Below, one piece after another: positions 1-9,536 of a stretch of DNA of 64,000 nt; position 1 is the first letter of the stretch, and each line of letters begins with the position of its first letter. A program made the translations under genes and the position numbers. The stretch lies in NCBI GenBank assembly GCA_973895155.1, contig OZ316894.1, positions 13,144,001 to 13,208,000 on the forward strand, in the 5' to 3' direction. The notes under the pieces are model-generated. The model made no database searches. It was not told the origin of the DNA and was given only the letters and a program-made list of their open reading frames with translations. Source of the DNA: Marsupella aquatica. Lineage: Eukaryota > Marchantiophyta.

Positions 1-855
1 ACCAAGTGGGTGGAGGCCCGAGCTACTGCCAAGGATGATGCCAACACCACGGCACGTTTTTTGTATGAGCAGATTTTTACACGATTTGGTCCACCATTGG
101 AGTTGGTAAGTGACAGGGGTACTCACTTCCTCAATCATACGATTGAACGTTTGACGGAGAACTACTTGATCTCACATAGGAAGACCACTCCGTACCACCC
201 TCGAGCCAACGGGCTCACTGAGAGAGCCAACGGGATCATGGGCAAGATCCTCAACAAAACGGTATCCGCTCACAAGACCGATTGGGATTTGAAGTTGTTG
301 GCTGCCACTTACGCTTACAACCTGGCTCACAAGACTACCACGGGCCACAGCCCCTATTTCCTTGTGTTTGGACAACACTCTCTTGTGCCGGTGGAATTTG
401 AGGTTCCAACCATTCGAATCCTAACACGGGAAAGGGAAGGGGCAGAAGAAAGTGTCGCTTCACGGATCCAACAGTTGGAGCAACTCACGGAGACACGAGA
501 AGAGGCTTTGACACATACGGAGCAGGAGCAAGGCAAACGCAAGTCACATTACGATTCCCGTCTCCGTCGTGTGTCCATTGAGGAGGGAGATTTGGTGCTC
601 CTCTACGATAGCCGCTTCATGCATTTCCCCGGGAAGTTGCATACACGGTGGATGGGACCCTACGTAGTGGATGCCGTCTACTCCAACGGCTCGGTTCAAC
701 TCAAGACATTGGAGGGGCAACTACTCAACACACGGATCAATCAAGAGCGCCTAAAGAAGTACTACACGGAGGAAGAGTATGGTGCTCGCGGGGGCGCTTC
801 GCAATTAAGAGAGGAGCTATGTGACGGGTACCCCGTCACGGGAAGTCACACATAA
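1..855 (+). CDS. Ty3/gypsy integrase, C-terminal part (5' end outside window)
   Basis: The reading frame is open from base 1 (TKWVEARATAKDD...) to the TAA at 853-855, so the protein starts upstream of the window. Visible motifs are the second catalytic Asp in SDRGTHF (about base 112), the PYHPRANG segment, the catalytic Glu in LTERANG (about base 220), and a GPYVV-type integrase C-terminal domain with no obvious chromodomain. In the family this enzyme inserts retrotransposon cDNA into nuclear DNA. No stop or frameshift is seen here, so this pol end is young or well preserved. It is followed by tandem repeats and a second sense ORF, as in gypsy elements with an extra 3' ORF. Family assignment is confident; lineage is not resolved. 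Confidence 0.9.
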   Translation, partial: TKWVEARATAKDDANTTARFLYEQIFTRFGPPLELVSDRGTHFLNHTIERLTENYLISHRKTTPYHPRANGLTERANGIMGKILNKTVSAHKTDWDLKLLAATYAYNLAHKTTTGHSPYFLVFGQHSLVPVEFEVPTIRILTREREGAEESVASRIQQLEQLTETREEALTHTEQEQGKRKSHYDSRLRRVSIEEGDLVLLYDSRFMHFPGKLHTRWMGPYVVDAVYSNGSVQLKTLEGQLLNTRINQERLKKYYTEEEYGARGGASQLREELCDGYPVTGSHT

Positions 856-1180
856 CTGGTTGCAAAGGCCGATACCTTGTTAATAGTCAATGTAAATAAG
901 CCATTTTTTAATTTTTAGTTAATTCCGTCATTATAGGTTGATGATGCCCCAGGTGACTTTATATTCTTTCTCTCATAATAGTTCTAAGATTTGCGGCGAC
1001 CTAAGTGGGCAAATATTTTGGGACCTTGAAACTAGCCAGGACCAGCCCCATAGGACTTACCGTTTTGCTTCAAGAGCTATTGTTGAGACCCCCATTGCAA
1101 AGTCAGGAGAGGGGGGGGTTTTTTTAAATAAATCCCTCCTCAGGAGGGCGAGTCCCATTAGTGGCCGTCCGAGAGAAAGA
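856..1180. other. Spacer after gypsy pol
   Basis: AT-rich sequence with no gene-like coding potential. A purine run at about 1104-1117 (AGGAGAG followed by a G run) resembles a polypurine tract, but no TG follows it, so I do not call an LTR start here. A TGATGATGCCCC stretch near 941 is another possible LTR start. Confidence 0.4.
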
Positions 1181-1372
1181 GGGGCTGCCTCGCGAGCCCA
1201 TAGGGCTGCGTGCCCGGGCGATTAATGGGGCTCCGCGAGCTGAAGGGGCTGCCTCGCGAGCCCATAGGGCTGCGTGCCCGGGCGATTAATGGGGCTCCGC
1301 GAGCTGAAGGGGCTGCCTCGCGAGCCCATAGGGCTGCGTGCCCGGGCAATTAATGAGGCTCCGCGAGCTGAA
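1181..1372. repeat. 64-bp GC-rich tandem repeat, 3 copies
   Basis: The unit beginning GGGGCTGCCTCGCGAGCCCA starts at 1181, 1245 and 1309, a constant 64-bp spacing. The first two are near identical and the third has a few changes (CAATTAATGAGG for CGATTAATGGGG). It lies between the gypsy integrase and the 618-aa ORF. Tandem repeats in this position are common in large plant gypsy elements. Confidence 0.92.
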
Positions 1373-1384
1373 GGAGCGCAAGCG

Positions 1385-1712
1385 AGCGGGGGGGGGGGAG
1401 TTAAAGGGCCTCCCGCGAGCTGGGAGGATCACGCGAGCGGGGGGGAGTTAAAGGGCCTCCCGCGAGCTGGGAGGATCACGTGAGCGGGGGGGAGTTAAAG
1501 GGCCTCCCGCGAGCTGGGAGGATCACGCGAGCGGGGGGGAGTTAAAGGGCCTCCCGCGAGCTGGGAGGATCACGCGAGCGGGGGGGAGTTAAAGGGCCTC
1601 CCGCGAGCTGGGAGGATCACGCGAGCGGGGGGGAGTTAAAGGGCCTCCCGCGAGCTGGGAGGATCACGCGAGCGGGGGGGAGTTGAAGGGCCTCCCGCGA
1701 GCCGGGAGGAAT
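1385..1712. repeat. 47-bp GC-rich tandem repeat, about 7 copies
   Basis: The anchor GAGTTAAAGGGCCTCCCGCG recurs at 1398, 1445, 1492, 1539, 1586 and 1633, with a variant (GAGTTGAAGGG) at 1680, an exact 47-bp period. Each unit has a G run followed by CTCCCGCGAGCTGGGAG, itself an imperfect hairpin. It adjoins the 64-bp array. Long open frames across it are compositional artefacts. Confidence 0.93.
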
Positions 1713-2133
1713 GGCCGCGCGCCCTGCATAGGGCCGCGCGCAGGAGGACGCAAGGGTAAGGCCCGAGAAATGGGCCGGGGCGCATGGCGAAGGCGCCAGG
1801 AGTTTTTTCGGTTCTATTTTTTTTTCCTTCCTTTTTCTTTCCCTCTTCCTTTTGCACGACCCTCTCATTGCCGAAAGCAAAAACGGGGTTCTTCTCTCTC
1901 TTGCCGGAAGCTCTCTCCAGATTCTAATTATTTTTGAAGCTCTCTCTTTCATGGTGGATTAGTGGGGCTTGCTGGCGTCATTCTTCCAGGCATTAGTGGC
2001 GGCCGCACGGAGTAGTGACGGGAAATTGAGAGAATTTAAGTGATCGGGCTACGGGGGCTGTTTCGGGCCAGGGAATTGACATTGCCACGGGTGACGGGAT
2101 TGGTGATTGAGAAATTGATTTCGGGATGCATGG
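1713..2133. other. Leader before the 618-aa ORF
   Basis: No gene seen. A GC-rich head with BssHII-like GCGCGC words, then a pyrimidine-rich stretch at about 1810-1860, then neutral sequence up to the ATG at 2134. It could be the untranslated leader of the ORF. Confidence 0.4.
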
Positions 2134-3990
2134 ATGCTAGATCAACCAGAGTTTAGTGCGTCACGCATTCGGAGATACAAGGCTGCTTACCGTGACTACG
2201 TGGAGACTCGGATTACACGGGAAAGGGAAGAGAGAGAAGTTATGATGAGCACGGGATTGGCAGCGGGTTCCTCACCGGTGGGTAGGAAGATTTTTCGTCG
2301 AATTTATCCCAAGACCTCCACCAAGGTGATGGAGGATTGTCGGAACATTTTCCAAGCCACCGGGCTTACAGAATTCATGAAGGTGGAGATTACCATCCCT
2401 TCAGGGAAGAGCTGGGACATTGAGGCCGGGATGGAGTTCCGAACGGAGGGAATCTACTTTGAATGTCTCAAACGTGTAGTGCCCCATGTGGAGTTGGCTA
2501 AGCTATTGTTTCTTGAGAATCAGAAATTCTCATTCACACCTCGGAATATCAGGGGAGAACTCACGTTGAAAATGGTGGCCACTTGGGTGACCAATCCTAC
2601 CTCCACCACCGCCATCCCTCTTTCTGCTGTCAAGGATGTTGAGTATAAGGGCTTCCTGGCCAAGGTGCATCAACGGGTTCTTGGCAACGTGCAATCCGGA
2701 GTGCTGAATGAGGAGCATTTCGTGGTAGCTATGGACATCAAGAACTACCCAGCCCATGTGTACGGATGGTGGTGCTACGGATTGAAGAAGCTATTGGCCG
2801 CTGAGCCCGGGAGTGTGAAACCAGGTGGGGCTGTACATTTGATGGGGTCATTTGTATTGGCCAGGGCAGAAGGGTTGATTGGTTCTCCGGGGCATGAAGA
2901 CACGGGATCATCTCTCACCACGGAGATCCGGAGTATTGCCACTACCGTTTTAGGGAAGCTCACGGAGGAATCATTGTCTGCTGGTGGGGAGGATAATAGA
3001 GAAGAAGAGAACCAGGAGGATGATTGCACATTGGAGTGGCTTGAATCACTCGTGGGAGATCCGAAACAGCCTCTGGAATACAACATTCCGGATGTTTACT
3101 TGGCAGAGCTACGGGATTTCAGAGAGGGAGTCCACGAGGGACTCAAGCTAGTCCACGCATTGAGGGAGTCTCTCAAGCACGCCACAGTCAAAGTAGAGAC
3201 GTTAGAGCAGAGCATCCTGTCACTGAAGGAGGTGATCAAGACCAAGGAGCAGACCATTCATGAGAAGGTCAGGCACATCAATGCAGCTCACGTAGAGATC
3301 ACCAACTTGAAGGGAGCTTTGTCCACCAAGGCCAAGGAAGCAGAAGAAGTAGGAGCGTTGAGGCAAGCATTGGCCAAAGAGAAGCAAAATTCTGGAGAAG
3401 TGATGGAGTGGAGGAACCAGGTGGGAGCACTACGGAGTCAGGTGGCAGCCTTTGAGACACGAGCGAAGAGAAGTGAGGCCCTGAGTCTAGGGAAACGGAA
3501 GAGTCCCGGCACACCTGGCTCCACACTTTCCCCGGATGTGATCTCCCAAGCTATCGAGATGGTGGTGAAGGAGGTTAGTGGGAAGTATGGACCCTTGTTG
3601 GATGGAGCCAAGAAGAGTCAGGAGAAGAGTAAGAGCTTGGAGAAGAAGCTCCGGGAGGTACGGAAATCGTTACGGGAGGCTCAGGTCAGTACGGGGATGC
3701 CACCCAGGTCTGTCACCCCCGGGACTCCCATGGCCACGGGGCAAGTTCTACCGTTGGAGTTGCGGTCCGGAGAAGAGGCTACCCTCTGGAAGGACACAAT
3801 TGGTGAGGGGTACATCAAGGCGTGGCAGGCCTTGGCTGCTTTGAGGAAGCGCGGGAGCAGCAGCACTAAGAGTACTCCGTCGAAGAAGAAGAAAAGTACG
3901 GTGGCACTCACTCCCGTGAGTGATGAGGAGGAGGACCACTCACGGGGCACAAGTCCGGGCACCGAGAGCGAAGAAGAAGAGGAGGATTAG
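2134..3990 (+). CDS. Retrotransposon accessory protein with coiled-coil tail (618 aa, function unknown)
   Basis: An intact 618-codon ORF from ATG 2134 to TAG 3988-3990. I do not recognise a named family. Residues about 1-270 look globular (WDIEAGMEF, VYGWWCYGLKKLL). Residues about 325-455 are a long heptad-rich coiled coil, and a further helical block lies near 480-530. The C-terminus has a basic run (KKKKS) and ends in an acidic tail (ESEEEEED), suggesting a nuclear or DNA/RNA-associated structural role (inference). It follows the gypsy pol on the same strand, separated by tandem repeats, so it is probably an extra ORF of that element, either between pol and the 3' LTR or inside a long LTR. 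Intactness over 1.86 kb beside decayed elements suggests recent function. Two other retroelement proteins in this window share the layout without obvious sequence identity. Confidence 0.75.
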   Translation: MLDQPEFSASRIRRYKAAYRDYVETRITREREEREVMMSTGLAAGSSPVGRKIFRRIYPKTSTKVMEDCRNIFQATGLTEFMKVEITIPSGKSWDIEAGMEFRTEGIYFECLKRVVPHVELAKLLFLENQKFSFTPRNIRGELTLKMVATWVTNPTSTTAIPLSAVKDVEYKGFLAKVHQRVLGNVQSGVLNEEHFVVAMDIKNYPAHVYGWWCYGLKKLLAAEPGSVKPGGAVHLMGSFVLARAEGLIGSPGHEDTGSSLTTEIRSIATTVLGKLTEESLSAGGEDNREEENQEDDCTLEWLESLVGDPKQPLEYNIPDVYLAELRDFREGVHEGLKLVHALRESLKHATVKVETLEQSILSLKEVIKTKEQTIHEKVRHINAAHVEITNLKGALSTKAKEAEEVGALRQALAKEKQNSGEVMEWRNQVGALRSQVAAFETRAKRSEALSLGKRKSPGTPGSTLSPDVISQAIEMVVKEVSGKYGPLLDGAKKSQEKSKSLEKKLREVRKSLREAQVSTGMPPRSVTPGTPMATGQVLPLELRSGEEATLWKDTIGEGYIKAWQALAALRKRGSSSTKSTPSKKKKSTVALTPVSDEEEDHSRGTSPGTESEEEEED

Positions 3991-5109
3991 ATAGGCGTAC
4001 GGACGTGGGTGTACGGCCTCCAGATTTCCAACATTTTAGTGGGGGGTCACTCATGGGCTTGTTGGGATGAGCTCGCGGAGCTGATTCCAACAAGAGGCGG
4101 CGCTCCTCAAACGGAGCCAGGATGAGCAAGTTATGGCCTGGAGAACTTATGTTTTTGCGGTACGGAAACGGCCATAACTCAGGCGTCTGAAGTCCGTTGA
4201 GGGAGCGACTTAGTGATTCGGAAGCAGGAAAAGAAGAGCTATCCAGGGGTGAGCTCAGGTGTGCACTTGGAAGGGCACCTAGTTTCGGCCATTTTGGGGT
4301 GCCTCTCACTTTCAGGGTTCACGTGTACTGTTGGGGCGCCGTCGAAGGCACCGTCGGCCCCCTTGTTTTGGGTTTAGGGTTTTAGCAGCATGTGTGTGCC
4401 GCATGCTCCTCTTCAGTTTAAGGATTTCTCTTAGTGCAAGGTTTTAGCGGCGCCGCTAGGGTAGCCGCCACCGTTGTGACCCTGTGAGGGGTGCTTTGGT
4501 GTGATTTTTCAGTATTTAGGGGGATAGCCCCGAAGTAGTTAGGGGGACTCAGTGTGAAGTTAGCAAGGAGGGATAGAGTGGAGCCTGAGGAGTTTGAAAG
4601 CGTGTTCAGAGTAGTGAGGGGGAGCCATACTCATTGTCCGGAGAGGCAGGAGTTGAGTAGACGGCAGGAGGCCGGGTTACTCATGCAATGTGTATCGTTT
4701 TTCCCAAGAGATATGGATCTGTACATTTGACTTGATGGGCTTTTGTTGTGTGTTCCTTCTCCCTTTTTCGCTTTCCGAATTGTGTTCTCCCGTTCTATGA
4801 TTTGAAGAAACTTGCTTGGTTTGAGTCGGCCTTGTGAGTAGGGGTGGTGACAGCACTCTTTGGGTGACTCCGAGTGAAGGTGTAGTGGGGTAGTCGGCAG
4901 GACTTGATCAAAAGCTGTGGGGTGAGGGTAGTCGGTAGACTTGATCAAAACCTACATTTCCGGGAGCGGAAACCAAAATACTCATCCTGGTGTGAAAAGA
5001 ATCCAAATAGCGTCCCTCCACGACCCCGTAATACGATACCAACGGTTTAAGCGAAGAAAAGTGCGGTTTGCACGTATTAACCGTTGGAGAGGCAAGTGAC
5101 AGGCTAACA
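3991..5109. other. Non-coding tail of gypsy element, possible 3' LTR
   Basis: No gene. Candidate polypurine tracts lie near 4540 (TTAGGGGGACTCAG followed by TGTGAAG) and 4617 (GTGAGGGGGAG). A unit TGTGAAGTTAGC (about 4551) to GACAGGCTAACA (5109) would have TGT...ACA ends and a 559-bp length typical of an LTR, but the 5' LTR lies outside the window, so this cannot be tested. A direct repeat ACTTGATCAAAA occurs near 4902 and 4932. Type A sequence starts to the right of 5109. Confidence 0.35.
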
Positions 5110-6605
5110 GGTGGTTGAGGCTTCTCTGCTACCGGCCTCGGTGCTGGAGCTTCCTCGGGTACCCTTACCTGCAGGGGAAGTACTGGGGCAAAGGTCTGAC
5201 CTCTGGCATACCGGCACAACAGCGGCATGTGATAGCCAAGCCGCGACACGCTCCCCATGCCGATTACCTGCTGCTCCTCCTTTAAGATTTTCTTCAATTG
5301 GTTGAGGAGGTACCCGTTGTAGTCCCGGCTTGGGTCTGGCCTCTCTGCCAAATAGACCTGTGCCTTGCCAATCTCTGCCCTCGGCAAGTTACAATGCATG
5401 GTCACCCGCAAGAAGTCGATCATCTCTCCTATGTGCGGGTTGGTGCAGGTGTTCCGGAAGAAGCCATTCTTCGTTGATGGCCCAGGGAACGACCGGAACT
5501 CTTTGTCAGGCAAGGTCTTCCTGGTATCAACCTTGGTCTTATTGCCCATCGGCAAGCCAAACACTTCGGCAATTACCTTGGGAGTAAGATAGAAATCCTT
5601 CCCATATATCCTCGTGCAATTGGTCTTGGGTTCCCATGACCCCACGAATTCTAATAGGTCTGAATCCGGCACCTCCGGCTTCAGCCATGGTAATCTTACA
5701 AAGGCCTCTAAGCCGGATCCGGCCATGAAGCCTTGGTACTTCTTGGTCTGCATGGCCGTAAAGCATGCATCCTCCTCTCGTGCAAAATGTAGTTGCACCT
5801 CCACTGGTAGGGTTGCCGCCCAGCCTTTCCAAGTGTCATCCCTGGTTGGAATGGCATTGATGGGATCGACCTCCTCCTCTTTGGCTTCTCCCTGCCTCCT
5901 GCTCTGCTGCTCGGCTGGCTTCTTTGGTGCCGCCGACCTCGTTCTTTTTGTCGGGGTGGCTTCATCATTGACGGCTCCCTTCCTCTTCATCTCTGCTGCC
6001 GTGGAGGTTTCTCCTAGCACCGTTGCCTGGGTCCACCTTTCCGTGCTACCCTTCAATTCCCAGTGTATGTCGTTGCAGTTCTTGATGGCCTCTCGAATGC
6101 CGATGATTCTGTCTTCGCAAAACAGAATATCGTCGAGCTGATTGGAAGTAGGAGTCCACAAGAACTCGGCCTTGATGAGCTCGCCTCCTAAGAAAGCCGT
6201 CTTCTGCAGCTCCCACAATCGAGCGAGCTCCTGTCATTCTCGAGCTGCCCTTTCTGATTCTTCGTCCTCGTAAGTCTTGATGTACTCAGTTGCCCGTTCG
6301 AATAGGCATCCCCAGAAATGTGCCGCTTGATTGACGTTGCTCATACCCTCCTTGAGTTGATCGTTGGTATCTGTTCCCACCCTGAGTGCTTGTCTAAGCA
6401 GCTGACAGCATTTGGCCTCCCGTAGTCATCTGCCTAGTTCGTTCTTGCAAATGAGCCACTATTCCTCGCGAGCGGTCCTTACCCCTCTCCTCTTCCGGTC
6501 CTTCCTTCCGTTGATCCTTCCTAGCCGCCGATGCTTAGCGCGCCCTAACCCTAATCAAGTTTTCACCCCCAGCGTCCTTACCTCCGGCCTCGGCCCGGGT
6601 TCCAT
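5110..6605 (-). pseudogene. Type A accessory ORF, copy 1, truncated and broken
   Basis: On the minus strand from an ATG at 6605 (MEPGPRPEVRT) to a breakpoint near 5110. It is clearly homologous to the copy at 40.9-44.5 kb (shared words such as FYLTPKVIAEVFGLP, HFAREEDACFTAMQ). The first part (6605 to about 6220) has several stops; the rest reads through one long frame. Homology to copy 2 ends after RPVAEKP, so the coiled-coil C-terminal half is missing. The block around YGKDFYLTPKVIAEVFGLP resembles the plant retroelement domain annotated as 'putative plant transposon protein' (inference from motif shape). It is not likely to make a functional protein. Its right neighbour is the type A terminus at 6716. 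Confidence 0.8.
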
Positions 6606-6716
6606 AGTCGCCCCTAATTGTTTATATTTTCCTTGTTTTGTCCCTATACTAAGGTGTTTCTAGGGTGCATTCCTGCTTTACCCACTTAACTGGCCGAGTG
6701 ATTCCTGGCTAGGCAT
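5110..6716 (-). mobile_element. Type A element, copy 1, 3'-truncated
   Basis: The right end matches the type A copy at 49599: both read GTGATTCCTGGCTAGGCATCA on the plus strand and then diverge (CAAAAATG here, CACCCACC there), so 6716 is the element's terminus. The left end is lost near 5110, where the sequence changes to the gypsy tail. No target duplication could be found on the left. Confidence 0.65.
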
Positions 6717-7284
6717 CACAAAAATGAGTGGACATGAAATCGCACGTGGATAAGAGGACCGAATAAGGCTATGGTTCAAAGGCTAAAGGATCGAAAACAA
6801 AGGAACGAAAGCTCTAAGGAAGCTCGGCGGAGACTAAAATTGTGTCCAACATGTTTGGGGGAAATCATCGATGAGCTTGAGGCCGAGACCTGACCTGATG
6901 ATTGAGCTGAGTTTAGTGGAGAGACCTGAGTTAGGAGATGAGCCACCGAAAAACACTTTGTAAACCCGAACCAAACTTCATATTTTTGAAAACGATTGAA
7001 ATAAAAAGTTGAGTTTGAATTATTTTATGTGATCAAAATGATGAAATGCTCTTGTGGTAAAAAATTTTAATTGTTATGGAAATGTGAGTGATGCATGGAA
7101 TTTAGATGAAAGTAGAAACTTAGTGTCTTAAGTTAAAATAGCTTAGTGTAATTTCATATTAAAAATGGAAACTAATTAGAATTAAGAAAGATTAAACTAA
7201 CTTAAGAAAATATTATGATAAATCCAAGTCCCTAAAAATATTAAAAGGTCTACTTTTATACCGCTTTAAACTGGTCCCCGGACA
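6717..7284 (+). mobile_element. Probable 5' LTR (3' portion) of gypsy family G, copy 1
   Basis: AT-rich sequence that shares blocks with 57.8-58.2 kb: CACTTTGTAAACC..ACCAAAC, ATTAGTGTAATTT, and TTTAAACTGGTCCCCGGACA. Both copies lead into the same primer-site-like sequence and gag, so this is probably LTR sequence ending at ...CCCCGGACA (7284). The LTR 5' boundary is not visible. Confidence 0.5.
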
Positions 7285-7288
7285 TAAG

Positions 7289-7308
7289 TGGCGACCATAC
7301 TGGGGAAC
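7289..7308 (+). promoter_or_regulatory. Candidate primer binding site of gypsy family G
   Basis: TGGCGACCATACTGGGGAAC lies four bases after the presumed LTR end and is conserved in the second G copy at 58188. Plant gypsy primer sites commonly begin TGGCG and are followed by a GGGGA-type word. The matching tRNA was not identified. Confidence 0.45.
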
Positions 7309-7773
7309 TCGCGGAATCATTAGTTTTAGGGACATGCGATTAGTGTATGGGAAAGCCATTAGAAACTGTTGAACGTGAGAAGAATAGGGGTCCGAGTGAG
7401 ACGAAACTAGAAAAGGCAAATGAAGATAAGACAAGAGTTAGGGAAGGGCGAGAGGAACGATCGTTGAGGACCATAGGTTCATTTAGGGTTGAGAACTTAA
7501 GAGAGGCGAGCAGAAGGGCAGCCATGGGTCGAGGGAATTAAATATGAGAATAAATAATTAGGGTTGCTTAATATGAATGATTGATTGGATGAGAGATTGA
7601 TTGATAGAGGATGAACTAGGTTTCTTAATCTCTTGAGAGGCAGTTCGACAGTGGCAGCTCAAAGAGCTGAGAGGCTGATCAACTGTGAATGGTTGGAAAC
7701 AACTGATTTGTTGTGACCAAACTTTCGAGGGAAGAGAGAGTGAAACCATAGTTTGAGGATTGTCGACTTGTGC

Positions 7774-9536
7774 ATGGATTCAGACGCGGGTCCTAATATA
7801 GAGAGTTTTTCTGAGGCTTTCAGAAAAGAAGAGACTATGGAGGATATGATTAGGATGATGGCGGCTGCCATGCAGCTAATGAAGAGAGAGGATGCGATTA
7901 GTGAACGTGAAAGGAGAGAGAGGGAAACAGTAGAAAGGAGGGAGAGAGACCAGGAGATGAGGGCATTGAGATGCCTTCAAGCGGTACTCACAAATAGAGG
8001 TAGGTTTGATGGGCGGGATGTTACCCGATTTTTAGAAGAGTATAAGACACAAGTCGAGATACAAATGGTGGATGAGGTTGTGGCGATCCAAAAGTTCATC
8101 ACGGTTGTTGAGATGAGTTTGAAGGGGTCAGTTCAGGTTTTGGTAGATAAGTCAGTAGAGGATAGGACTTGGAGGGACTTTGAGCGTAGAATGAAAGAGG
8201 AATTTCAGTTAGAGGATTCGAGTAGGGAAACTCACACTTCCTTCCTAGATTGGGTTAACGAGAGAGACAAGAGGCTTGAGCCACAACAGTTACTTCGAGA
8301 GTTCACTCGAAGGATGAGCCAGCTCCCTTGGCGTGATGTGAGAATTATTGAGCTCCAGAAGTCAGAGCTGTTTTTGAGAGCAGCAGGGGAGCAGCTTAGG
8401 GATGAACTAGAAAATGCCATGGATCTATTAGAACCCACTTGGGCGGAAGGACCAGCGGATTGGAGTCTGGTCGAGAGGGCAGTAATGAGAGTGAATGAGC
8501 GTAGGAGGAGAAGAGAAAATGACAGAGAAGCCACAAGAGAGGTGGTAAGGAGGAGGGAGAGTGAGAGAGAGGTCACCAGGGATGTAGTTGGGAGGAGAGA
8601 AGATGTCGAGAGGAGGGTGCAGGTGGAAGGGTCCAGCACGGCTGACCTAGAGAAAATTGCTGAAGGAATAAGGCTTTTAACCTCCCATGTGATAGAGCAG
8701 AGGTCTCAGAGGACTGAGATTCCAAGAAGGGAACCAGCTGAGAGGAGGCCGAATGCTTTGTGTATGTGGTGTGATTCAAAAGATCACACCAGAAATGAAT
8801 GTAGGGAGTTGACGGAGGCCCTAAAAGAGCAATGGGTCAAGTTTGTAGGGGAACCAGGGAAGAAAAGGCTAGCATACTTTGATGATGGGGAAGGGGTTCC
8901 ATTAAACTTTGGGAAAGGAGGGATGAAGGTGCTTGTTGAAAAGCATAGGGGAAAGGCAAAGGTTGGGGCAATGATGTATGAGCCTAGGGTTTATGTAGCA
9001 GAACGGGATAGAGTAGAGGCGAGTGGTGGTACCAGGTCTAACTTTGATGAGGTGAGTGAGAAGAGATATGCTGAGTATTTGCGGAGGGAAACTGGTTGGA
9101 AAGCACCAGTTTTTGTGAACTCTATTCAGCAAGGGAAGGACAGTTCCGAGGTAATAGTAGAGGTGAAACAAAGGGATTCATGGGAATCATTTAGTAGTAA
9201 AGAGGGGGAAAAGAGAGAAGGAGAGTCAGGGGAGATTAAGAGGGAAGAACCAGGGACGAGTTCTAAGGTAGAGCAGAAAGGGAGAGGGAAGGTAGGAGGA
9301 AAGAAACCAGGGTGGGTATTAGGGAGGGAAATTGAGTGGGAGGTTGACTTTAATGCAGTTGGTGCCAAATTTTGGAACCAAGAAGTGAGAGGTCTAACAA
9401 ACAAGGAGGTAATAGGGTTTATGAGGAGAGATGTGCAAGATGTTATCTTGACACAGGTCAAGAGAAAACGCATCCTAAAGGAAGGGCCACAAGGGGTGGC
9501 ATGTACCTTGGCAGAAGAAGGGAGTTTTGACTCGGA
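7774..9536 (+). CDS. Gag of gypsy family G (C-terminus cut by LINE)
   Basis: Start chosen at ATG 7774 (MDSDAGPNIESF), which is conserved in the second copy at 59134. The protein is highly charged. Residues about 60-250 form a helical capsid-like domain (AIQKFITVVEMSLKGSVQ, FERRMKEEFQLED), followed by an Arg/Glu-rich coiled segment. A CCHC zinc knuckle (C330-x2-C-x4-H-x4-C343, CMWCDSKDHTRNEC) marks nucleocapsid. The frame is open to the junction near 9537, where LINE coding sequence begins. The missing C-terminal part and protease are seen in another copy at 13.4-14.4 kb (minus). In the family Gag packages element RNA. No stops occur in about 588 codons. Confidence 0.88.

Noticed and set aside
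1158-1952. Several overlapping open frames on both strands in the GC-rich repeats
   Set aside because: They are by-products of 64-bp and 47-bp tandem units and G runs; no domain or codon signal.
4908-5109. C-terminal extension of the type A copy 1 frame (SYYGVVEGRYLDSF...)
   Set aside because: Homology to type A copy 2 stops near 5110; the rest is chance open frame in gypsy-tail sequence.
6716-6721. CAAAA as a target duplication for type A copy 1
   Set aside because: The left end is truncated, and CAAAA words near 4907 and 4937 are not followed by TG ends, so no pair can be established.
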